Below are positions 24,091 through 35,717 of a stretch of DNA of 64,000 nucleotides, piece after piece. The stretch covers positions 744,001 to 808,000 of the forward strand of contig NC_134031.1 in NCBI RefSeq assembly GCF_964204645.1, in the 5' to 3' direction. The first letter of the stretch is position 1. Every line of letters begins with the position of its first letter. The notes under the pieces were generated by a model. It was not told the DNA's origin and ran no database searches. It worked only from the letters and a program-made list of their open reading frames with translations. The translations under genes were made by a program, and so were the position numbers. The DNA comes from Tubulanus polymorphus (lineage: Eukaryota; Nemertea; Palaeonemertea; Tubulaniformes; Tubulanidae).

Positions 24091-25050
24091 TGACGTCACT
24101 GCGTGAATTCGAGATCTTTAGAAAAATACCCGCTGTAATGAGACCCTCTGGGGCGAGCCAAATTAATACCCAATAAGAAAAATTATAAGTTGTTTTTTTT
24201 CAAGTTATGCAACTTGTTTTTTGTGTGTTTGGGACTGGATTACATGTTGCTGCCTCAAACTAAGAGTCTTAAACTAACCAGGGACACATTTTCACATCTT
24301 TAAACTGCTGACCACAAGGTCCCTTAAATGGGCGAGATCACTTCAGATCCTTAAGCAAACTCGGTCGGCGGCTCCATTCGAAATTTTAATCAGTTTATTT
24401 TGTGGCTCGCAGCTCTTTCTTTTCGCGAATTAATATCACGTGATCAGCTAGCGTACTATCGGATATAAACGGGACAAATGTATTTTTTGAAATGACGCAA
24501 GTGTATTACTACTCTTTAGACGCGCTACTTTCTGACTGTACTTATCACAGCGCCGCGGCACAGCGCATCAAAACTAGTTCACTCCAATTCAGGGTAACGT
24601 TTGGAGATCCCAGTACCTTCCAAGTTCTGGTAAAGTTTCGAAGCGGTGTCAGAAATCGAGTTCCCGGCATTTTCGGAACAAAATCAGAGAAATGAACCGG
24701 CGTGCCTTCGTGCCGACCCTAGTGCGCGACAGCGGCGACATCTGAGGGTAAGAAATGTTGCCGTTCCGACAATGCCCTATTGAAAAGAATAAATACCATC
24801 TTCCAGTTAAGATAAAATTCTATCTTTTTTTTGGCAAATAATTCTTTTCCTGAAATAGAAAACACACGATCGATGTTCACGAGCTGAATGATAGTCACAG
24901 TGCTCTATAACCCCTTTTTCGATAAATGGTGACACTCACAATTTTGTGGGTCATACGCAAATGTTATAACTCCTGGCCTGGATCAAACCACCACTCAAGA
25001 GTCCGAGGTTCGAGCCCGCGCACACGCGTCGCGCGCTTTTTGAGCAGTGT
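24091..25050. other. GPCR 3' region and EHMT upstream region
   Basis: No coding exon is supported; the open frame at 24492-24695 has no recognisable content. AATAAA at 24788-24793 could end the GPCR transcript. A B-box-like word (GAGGTTCGAGCCCG) at about 25005-25018 suggests a SINE fragment immediately upstream of the EHMT promoter. The sequence becomes CpG-rich from about 25018 towards the EHMT start. Confidence 0.45.
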
Positions 25051-25089
25051 GGCGCATGCGCGTACGGTGCTATCAATATGGCCGCTGCT
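25051..25089 (+). promoter_or_regulatory. EHMT promoter core: NRF1-like and YY1-like sites at the start codon
   Basis: GGCGCATGCGCG at 25051-25062 matches the palindromic NRF1 consensus (TGCGCATGCGC). The start codon lies in CAATATGGCCGC, close to a YY1 site (AANATGGCGGC). The pairing of NRF1 and YY1 sites over a short 5' UTR is common in housekeeping CpG promoters. Binding is inferred from motifs only. Confidence 0.45.
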
Positions 25090-28000
25090 GGCTGTTCTGT
25101 TCAGGTGAGGGAAATAAATACAAAAAACTAACAAACAGTGCCTCTAAAAAAATTAATACAAACAAAAAACCCTCAAATAGACAATTTGATTTAATATTCC
25201 CACGATATAAAGCCAGTTTCGGGCGGGATGGTTTGTTTGAATCGCTGTAATACAGCGTTTTATAACGCGATCGCCGGAGTTTTCGCTGATTTTAACCCTT
25301 TCAACGCGGCTTTTAGGAAAACCGAAATTACCGCTACGTCAAACTCTTCAAATATCTGATGACCAATAAACATATGGCGCCATTTAAGTTATTAAAATAT
25401 TCCGATTTGTTTAAAACTGCTGATTTGATGCGTTATACGCTAATTCAACTGTTCTGATCGAAGGTGAAGGTCATCGAATGGTGCATGTTATAATTTGAAG
25501 TGATTGGCTAACGCGGTTTTAACGTTTACTGCTGCGATGCTGCTATTTTATCAGAGATTGTTAATACGGATGCTTTGAAAAATTCATTTTAATTTTCATG
25601 TCCTGTTAATGCCTGCTAGCTAGTTCTAAACTCAAAAACTTCCAAGTTTTTTCTTAAAAAGATATTTACCGATTTATCACATTTTCTCTCTTTCTGTTTC
25701 TCTTTTTGTGACAGCAGAAAAAATTAACAGCTTGGCTCAAAAACGGTAAAACCGATTCCGATGACAACAGTGAGATGGATATAGCGGCCCCTCATCTGAC
25801 TAACGGAACACATATTGAGAACGGAGGGGTTGATGAGTGCTCGGATGAGTGCAGAACTCCAAACTCGACTGATATCGGTGATATCAGCGATCTGGAGCCG
25901 GCGGCCATTTCTAAATCACTGCGTTTAAAATCAGTTGATTCCGATTCGTATTCGTTTAACTCGGATAGCACGGTCGTTTTACAAGATACCAATACCGATA
26001 CCAATACCGATTCCAATACAACAACAGCAGCAGCAGCAGCAGCAGCAGTAGCCGAGGTGGTCGGGAACTCAACAAAAAAATCAGCGTTAGACAAAAAAAC
26101 CAGTATTAAACAACGAAAATCTAATAACTTCAAATCTTCATCGTCTCAACTTGAAAACGGTTCGACTTTAAATCAGATTAAATCAGAAGAGAAAAATGTG
26201 AATGGATCGAACAGTGACGGGAATAGTGAGAATACTGAGAGTGAAAATATTAAACATGATGAGATCGAAAGACAGACGGATGATACAAGTCCAGAAACAA
26301 CATGTGAGGCTATAAGTGAGGGTACTCATCAGGGTATTAGCGAGGGTGATGGTGATGGTCCGAAAGAGAAATCGTCTAGTATCCTCGCGAGTATAATTAA
26401 GGGTGAATTAGACGCAGCTCCACAGAAAAGGAAACTTATACCGAAGCAAACAGCTCGTAAAACCGGGTTCCCGTTGAGGAAAATTAAAAATCCCGCGGTT
26501 TCTTCAGAAACGGTGAAAACGGTGAATCTTTTTCCGATCGCGAACATGGCGTTGAATTTACCGGAGATCGAAACGGCCCTCGGGATAACGGAGATTAGAT
26601 CGGAATCGCGAAGAGATCACGCCAACTCTGCGGAATCAACCGATAGTAGTAACACCTCTCCGCTCGTAGAGTCCGCTATCGCGCCGCTCACAGAGTCCGC
26701 TAGTACACCGCTCGCAGAGTCCGATAATAGTGTTACCAGTAAAACAACGGAAAACTCAAAGAACAACAACAACAATGCGGTGAAGAGAAAACGACGAAGG
26801 TTCGGCCGGTACGACCTCAACAGAAAACGTAAATACGGCAAACGTAAATTAAGAACGGATCATGATAATACTGGCTCCGATAGCGAGGCTACTATTGATA
26901 GTCAGGTAGCGTTCACAGCCAATCATATTCATTTATTTCAAGGTCGTCTTAGTAATTTTGTTAAAAGATAGATATTGGAAGAAAACTAATATAACATTAA
27001 AGTTTGTATGGTGAAGTTTCTCGTCATGAAATAACTGTTTAGTTGCCTCTAAAGGCAGTCAACTTAGAGCGTAATTTTGTTACAATTTTCTTTTGCGTTT
27101 CAGGATTGCGATGATCAACTATCAAGCGAGGGGGCGCCACCGTCTAAAAAACGTAAGTTCACAAATTTTAATGGGTTCATTCATAGTAAAAAGAAATGTG
27201 TGGCACATTCTCTATCCACCGCAGAAATAAACCAGACAAAACCAAACACCACGATCTTACAATCGAATCAAATTTCACCCAAAAAGTTCATAAAATGTAT
27301 CTTATTTTTAATTCAAGACCCTAATTTAAAATTCTTTCTTTAGTTCGTTTAGATTCAGAGTCGATTGCATTGAAACCGGCAACAAACTCACGAGGAGGGA
27401 GGAGACGCCGGGCGCGAAAATCATTCCCACCATCTTTAGTTTCATCATCGGTGACCGGTTATCATCCGATACAGAAATCAGTCACTTCTAGCTCGATACC
27501 GATCGCATCGCCTCCTCAAACTACAACGCATTTAATAACCGTTCCGGGTATCGGTAAACGAGTTATCACTTTACAACCACCGTCTGCTGGATCTTCCATA
27601 CCGACCGGTAAAACACCAGTTATAACCGGTATTAACAATAAAGGTCAGTCGGTAGTGATACCAGTCGTACCGATATCAGCCGAGTCGATCGCGAATACGC
27701 AGGCTACGACCGTGTTCTTTATACCGAATAATCCATCCATAACAACCACCGGGAATCACCATCGAATCACCGCGAATCACAGTTTTAATCATCCGTTCTT
27801 ATTACCGAATCCGGCTCGTCCGAGTAACTTTTCACCGGTTCAGCCGGCGACTGTTTTACCTCGGCTTACATCGGCGTCGATACTCAGAACTAACACCAAC
27901 ATCATCACAGCTACGTCGACCAGTACGCAGCAGCTGACATCAACCGCTACCAGACAGATGCCGACTTTAAAACCGGCCGTAACGACCGTCGCTAAGAACC

Positions 28001-31000
28001 TCGTAACAATGACGTCGTTGTTAAGTTCATCGCCTCCGCAGCTTATCAAATATAATTCACCGCAGTCCGGAACATCTGTGTGGAGTTCCTCGCCGCAGTC
28101 CGGAACACCTCCGTGGAGTTCCTCGCCGCAGTCCGGTAATACTCCATCGAAGAATCGTCATTCATCTCCTAACGGTATTATTCATCATCAAAAAAGAACA
28201 GTTCGTAATCACCGATCATCGTCCGGTTCAGCTCCAGCTGCTCATATCACTTCACCCATTGTTACTATGTTAAAAACTGATTGTGCATCGGGATCTTTAA
28301 CTCCATCAACAACTACTTCATTATTACTGTCAACAGCAGCAACTCGTAATGTACACAGAACACCTTACAATCAGGTCAGTTATCAATCTCTTATAATTGT
28401 TTGAAGAAATCCCACAATTCAAATTTTTATACGATGAAGTTTATTAGAATGAAACCACAATGGTTTCGTTTTAATAAACATCTCTTAAATAAAACGTCGA
28501 ATTGTGGCACTTCGATTATCTGCAGTTTACATGGATTAAAGTGTTTCATTCGACTATTGCTTACTTTTAACAAAATGCCTCACTAAAACGTTTTACTTTT
28601 CTTTAAAAGTCCTCGGGTATTTTTTCATAAAAAATGGCGACTTTGCTGCTGTCAACCCTTTGTATTATGAATATATTGTAGGTAAAAGTGACGTCTGAAG
28701 AGACTCCAGATCTATTCGATATTCCTCTCTGTTCTTGTAAAGTTAGAGGCACGAGATTCGCGAATGTTGCGAAGGTTTCTTACTGTCAGGCTTTAGATTC
28801 TATAGATGATAAGGTCAGTACATAGTAAACCTGTTTAAATCATTCGCGGCTGATGAAATTCATTCTGTTTATGATGAAACATCCTATTATCTGTAAATGA
28901 TGTGTACGTTGTTTGTAGATTGTTGGATGCAGTAATAAAGTATCCGGAGGAGGTGTTTTACTTCGTCCTGCCGTCAAAATTCCATTCATGGCTTTCTGTG
29001 AGCAACATCAATCACGTTTAAAATCGCATCAATGTTGTCCGAGTTGTGGACATTTCTGTACTCAGGTAAATTATGCATTCACACTGCATTCACTCGCACT
29101 CATTCCACAGCCTGCATTCAGTCTGCAGTCTCATTCTTACAATTTTTGATCATGTGCCCTTCACCAAAGGTTGGTTCTAGGCTACAGGGTCCACAGTTGT
29201 GAGTTAGAGTTAACTCTTGAGTTAAAATCAGTTCATTTTCAATGTTTTAACTCTAAGAGTCAAATTTAACTCACAACTGTGGAACTGGCTCCAGATGGAT
29301 ACCTGTTTTACCAGATAAAAAGTAGTTCTAAAAATCAGACACAAAATGTCCATAAAACAGAAACTTGCTCGGCTTACATTCGGTTTTTCTCTCATTGTTT
29401 CAGGGTAAATTTTATCAATGTCGTAAAGAAGACGAATCAGTCATACATCAATTCCATAGAGAATGTCAAATATTTCGAAACGGTAAATACTTGTGTCCAC
29501 ATTGCGGAGAGGAGTCCGTTCAACATGAGATCACAGTCAAACGATCAGACGCTAAAAAACAACTTCAATTTCAACGAGAGTAAGTCTCAAGTGCTCCATT
29601 GATTTTAGCTTTCTTCTCATAAACAGATGTTCGTTTGTCAATTATTGTAAGGTTTCTATGGTATAGATGTATAGCAAACTGTATCAAACGCTGTAGTATT
29701 CGGGCAGTCAATATTTTAATCAGGATAAATAGCGCTTTACGTACCCCACTTTGACCAGTACAGATGAAGCGAGGACCATGGGCCAGTTGCCCAAAAGTTG
29801 GTTAAAGATAATCTGCCGATATTTACCATAGTATAAATGAACAGTTAATTGTAACTATGTCAACTATCAACCGGTTTACTCTTCATTCTATAGATAATCT
29901 TAATAATAAACTAAAAACAAGCATCCAGAAATGAAGACCAGTTTTGGAACCCAGGGTCCGGTTTCATAGACTGGTATCAAAGTTATCCCTAGGGATAACT
30001 CCTAAATTTGGTGAACAACCACCACAGTAACAATGAGAAACCATGGCTATGACTGACGAATTTCAAAGTTCCCAGGGACTGTTTTGCTTGCACAACTATG
30101 AAACCCAGCCCTGAAGTTTAGTTTATTGAGCATATCTCGGTATTTGATGAGCCTTTATTGTTTTATTAAAGGAGAGCCAAGATGACCGGTTTATCATTTA
30201 CGAAAGTTCGTCAGGAATCTGAAGAAGCAGAAGACGAAGGAAAATCATTAGAAATCATTTCCAATAATAAACGGTTAACGTCGAGTATGTGTTCAATATA
30301 TTCACCGTCGTTTGAAACTTCATGTGGCAGATTTAAATCTGAAGAGGAAACTGCTTTTATAAACTGAAAGTCAGCAAAGTCAATCGATTTTTTGTTGAGT
30401 TAAAACCAGTCTATAAATCTTGAGTTAAAACCAGTCTATAAATCTGAGTTAAAACCAGTCTATAAATATGAGTTAAAACCAGTCTATAAATATGAGTTAA
30501 AACCAGTCTATAAATCTTGAGTTAAAACCAGTCTATAAATCTGAGTTAAAACCAGTCTATAAATATGAGTTAAAACCAGTCTATAAATATGAGTTAAAAC
30601 CAGTCTATAAATCTGAGTTAAAACCAGTCTATAAATATGAGTTAAAACCAGTATATAAATCTGAGTTAAAACCAGTCTATAAATATGAGTTAAAACCAGT
30701 CTATAAATATGAGTTAAAACCAGTCTATAAATCTGAGTTAAAACCAGTCTATAAATCTGAGTTAAAACCAGTCTATAAATATGAGTTAAAACCAGTCTAT
30801 AAATATGAGTTAAAACCAGTCTATAAATATGAGTTAAAACCAGTCTATAAATCTGAGTTAAAACCAGTCTATAAATCTGAGTTAAAACCAGTCTATAAAT
30901 ATGAGTTAAAACCAGTCTATAAATATGAGTTAAAACCAGTCTATAAATATGAGTTAAAACCAGTCTATAAATCTGAGTTAAAACCAGTCTATAAATCTGA

Positions 31001-34000
31001 GTTAAAACCAGTCTATAAATCTGAGTTAAAACCAGTCTATAAATATGAGTTAAAACCAGTCTATAAATATGAGTTAAAACCAGTCTATAAATATGAGTTA
31101 AAACCAGTCTATAAATATGAGTTAAAACCAGTCTATAAATCTGAGTTAAAACCAGTCTATAAATCTGAGTTAAAACCAGTCTATAAATCTGAGTTAAAAC
31201 CAGTCTATAAATCTGAGTTAAAACCAGTCTATAAAGCTAGTGCCTTTAGTTTATATGATTATAGAATTGTGTACACATATCCTAAATATGTATAAGATTT
31301 ACGTTCAGAAAATGTTTGAATGGAATGTAATTGTTTTTGATTGTAGAAGGGTTACCTCTAGGTCCAACTCGAACACAAATGGAACTTATTTTAACGTATA
31401 TGGAAGCCGAGAGGTAAGAGAGAGAGATTGATTGATTCAGGGACCGTGTCGCTACTGTTATGAGGCACTGCTTCATCTTAAATCTGCATTTCTATTCTAG
31501 ACCAAAGAAATTGCGACTGAGCGCCAAGAATTTATACATGGTCAGTAAAAACGGAGAATTAGATAAAGTGATATTCATGTTAGGTGCGTAAGACTGCTGT
31601 GTATGTTATTTACCCTCAGTAACTGTTATACGTGATGTTATATTCTGATTGTATATTGGTTTAGCTGAAGGTTTTGATCCTAATTGTGAAGTCGATGAAT
31701 TCAAGAAACGTTCACCTCTTCACGCGGCAGCAACTTACGGACATCTCGCCATCGTTCATTGTTTATTACAGGTAAATAAATACTTTCTGATATAAATACT
31801 TACTATTGATGAAACGTTCTGAGTCTGTTGTAATGACAACACAAAATCCCTGGGGCTGGTTTTATAGACTGGTATTATCTTTAACCCGAGGGTTAACTCA
31901 ATTGATAATGAATTGAGTCAGCCCCGGGGTTAAAGGTGATAAAACTATCAAAAACTAGAATAAAACTATATATAAGTCTATAAAACTGGGCCCTGCACGC
32001 TAAGAATAACGGGTCCAAAATGTTTAAGTTTGGGATTTTATGTAACTGATAATATAGAAAATAGGTTTTCATACGGTTACAGGGTTCCTACAGTCCCTCA
32101 AATCTCTCAAAAAGCTTTCAAATTCCAAAATTCAATTTCAAAATCCTCAAATTCTGAGTAAAAGCCCTTCGCTTCTCAAATACTCCTCAAATGTTGAAAA
32201 TGTGCCTTAGGAAATCTTTTTAATCGCATATATTCCCTTCATATACACATTTCCTGCAAAACATACTAGCCTTTGGCTTGCTGGTATAACTGCCCTAAAT
32301 TCAACTTGCAAATATTTCTAAAGAAAGATTCCTAAAACGATCTTTCTATATCATGATAACAATACGGTTAACATGTCGTCGATGGTAAATGACTGGATGT
32401 AGTTGTGATAATTCAGGCTGGTGCTAACCCGAATGTAGAAGATGAAGTCTTAGTAAAACCAATCATGTGCGCAGCGGAAAATAATCACGTGAATGTGATG
32501 AAATTACTGATTAAATCAGGAGCTGTCATTGAAACGAGGGTAAGAGTTAGAAATGTGCGATGGTATCGGGTTGTATCCTGTGTGTGTGTGTTTATGTGAA
32601 CTGACCGGTTTCATTTCAGGATGATGATGGAATGACTTGTATACATTTAGCAGCTAAACACGGACATCTAGAAACACTGAAATATATCTTAGATGAAAAA
32701 CTCATGGATATCTCGACACTAGTAAGTCCTGTTAATCTCTCTCACCCCCTACACCGGAGTTAGTGAGGGATTGATTATTCTGATCAGTAAGTGTCTGTTG
32801 TATATTGTAGGATGACGGTGGTTGGACTGCTTTAGTTTGGGCGTCTGAATATAAACGTATCGATACTGTGCGTTATTTATTATCTCAAGGCTCCGATCCG
32901 AATATTAAAGATAATGTAAGTTGAGACACCAATCAACCCTGCTGCCCACAGGTATCCTTTTGCCCAATCTACCTGCTGCCCACAGGTATCCTACTGCCCA
33001 ATCTCCATGCTGTCCACAGGTATCCTTCTGCCCTATCTACCCTGCTATCCACAGGTACCCTACTGCCCCTATCTACCATGCTGCCTACATGTATCCTATT
33101 GCCCAATCTACCCTGCTGCCCACAGGTATCCTATTGCCCAATCTACCCTGCTGCCCACAGGTATCCTACTGCCCAAACTACCCTGCTGCCCAAACTACCC
33201 TGCTGCCCACAAGTATCCTATTGCCCAATCTACCCTGCTGCCCACATGTATCCTATTGCCCAATCTACCCTACTGGCCACAGGTATCCTATTGCCCAATC
33301 AACCCTTCTATCCACAGGTATCCTGCTATCCACAGGTACCCTAATATCCACTGGTTCCCTGCTATCCACTGGTACCCTGCTATCCACAGGCACCCTACTA
33401 TCCACTGGTTCCCTGCTATCCACTGGTACCCTGCTATCCACAGGCACCCTGCTGCTGTCCATGTCACTGAATTGTGTAGATATAATTGATATTTTGTAGG
33501 AGGAGAATATAGCTTTACACTGGGCAGCATTCTCAGGAAGTGTTGATATAGTTGAATTATTCCTAACTCGTGGCTGTGATTTAGAATCGATGAATGAAGT
33601 CGGAGATCGACCTTTGTAAGTTTTATTCATTAAAACTCTGTTAACTCTTTAAAACCGGTATATTCAATTCCTCAACTGAAACAGTCTTATATGATATCAG
33701 CTTTCTAGGGTATACTTCAGTTATCTCTATTCTAGTGAATGGGGTTAAGTGGGGAGGTGGGAGGCTTTCGGTATCTCCATGGACTGTTACTGTGCACACC
33801 AGACCTGTTTGAATCCACTCCTGTTTAACATTTATTTATCAAAACATTAGAATGAAACTTAGAAAATATTATTTTCTGTCCACAGACATGTTGCTGCAAG
33901 ACAGAATCATTACGAATGTGTTGCGTAAGTTTATAAATCATGGAAGTACCATTGCTGCTGCTGCTGCTGCTGCTGTTAACTGTGTGTTTATATTTCTAGG

Positions 34001-35641
34001 TTACTGTTAGCTCGTGGAGCCGATGTTGAAGCCGTAAATAATGCTTCACAGACTCCTCTAGAGGTTAGTTTATAGAATAGATTCACCTCCTCTACGCTGT
34101 TTGAATTTCAGTATTGTATGAATTGATCGGTATATTTTACTCTCTGTAGTGTTGTCCCGATAATGATTCTTCCGCGTGGATGGCTTTGAAAGTTAACAAA
34201 CAACTGAAAAAATTCGCGGCCAAAAGATCAGACCGGCCAGAGAAACTACTGCATCGGTAAGCATTCTATTGATAGACGGATAATGTATGCGTAAACCACA
34301 CCCATTTACCGGAGATATGTATTGATTGACAGCTGTGTTTTTATTGCAGTGATTTATCGTTTGGTAAGGATAAAACAGCGATGCCTGTCGTGAATTCAGT
34401 TGATGACGAAGATTGGCCTCGTGATTTCATGTATGTGACGGCAAATGTAGAAACGAGTCAACTAAATATCAATCGTACTATTACTAGTCTGCATGTAAGT
34501 TATATACAGGATACTGCATTTATACTAGACTAAAGATAACCGTTAAACTCAAAGAGATAACTGTTTAACTAAGAGATTTAACTGGTTAATACAGAGATAA
34601 CTGTTTATCTATGAGATCACCGTTCAATTCTAGAGATAACTGTTTAACCATTTAAGAGAGTAGTCAGATAGTGATCGGATATTGTTGCATATTTGTAGAA
34701 CTGCCAATGTGAAGATGATTGTTCCACCGTAACGTGTCCATGTACTCAAATTAGTATTAAATGTTGGTATGATAAGGTATGTATTCATCCATCTCTTTCT
34801 CTCCTCCAGCCAGCTCACTGTCTCCTCCAGCCAGCTCTCTCTCCTCCAGCCAGCTCACTGTCTCCTCCAGCCAGCTCACTGTCTCCTCCAGCCAGCTCAC
34901 TGTCTCTTCCAGCCAGCTCACTGTCTCCTCCAGCCAGCTCACTGTCTCCTCCAGCCAGCTCACTGTCTCCTCCAGCCAGCTCACTGTCTCCTCCAGCCAG
35001 CTCACCTCTCTCTCTCCTGCGGTCTAGCTCACTGTCACTGAGAGACTCCTCAGTATTTCTCACACCCCTCTCTCCTGCAGTCTAGCTCACTGTCACTGAG
35101 AGACTCCTCAGTATTTCTCACACCCCTCTCTCCTGCAGTCTAGCTCACTGTCACTGAGAGACTCCTCAGTATTTCTCACACCTCTCTCTCCTGCAGTCTA
35201 GCTCACTGTCACTGAGAGACTCCTCAGTATTTCTCACACCCCTCCTGCGGTCTAGCTCACTGTCACTGAGAGACTCGGTATTTCCCCCCCTGCGGTCTAG
35301 CTCACTGTAGACTCACTGTTTATTTCAGGAAGGACGTCTATTGCCCGAGTTTAATATGTTAGAACCTCCGATATTATTTGAGTGTAATCGAAGTTGTCGA
35401 TGTTGGGCGAATTGTTACAATCGAGTCGTACAAAATGGAGTCCTGTGAGTATTCATCCCATTGTGAGTAGAACCACTCTCTCTCTCTTCCCCTCGTGCCC
35501 CGCGGTACTAACTAGAGATGGATGGGTTTGTGTATTTGTAGGACTCGGTTACAGATATTCCGTACAGTCGGACGAGGTTGGGGAGTTCGTGCGTTATTAG
35601 ATATACAACGTGGAACATTTATATGCGAGTAAGTGTCCTCA

Positions 35642-35717
<76 letters not shown>

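Noticed and set aside
25792-26841. Minus-strand frames opposite EHMT exon 2
   Set aside because: Shadows of the Ser/Asn-rich coding strand; no features of their own.
30390-31235. CRISPR-like array
   Set aside because: Units are contiguous with no spacers and the genome is animal; it is an ordinary minisatellite.
32921-33630. Overlapping frames of 80-190 codons
   Set aside because: They fall in an intronic minisatellite between well-supported EHMT exons 14 and 15.
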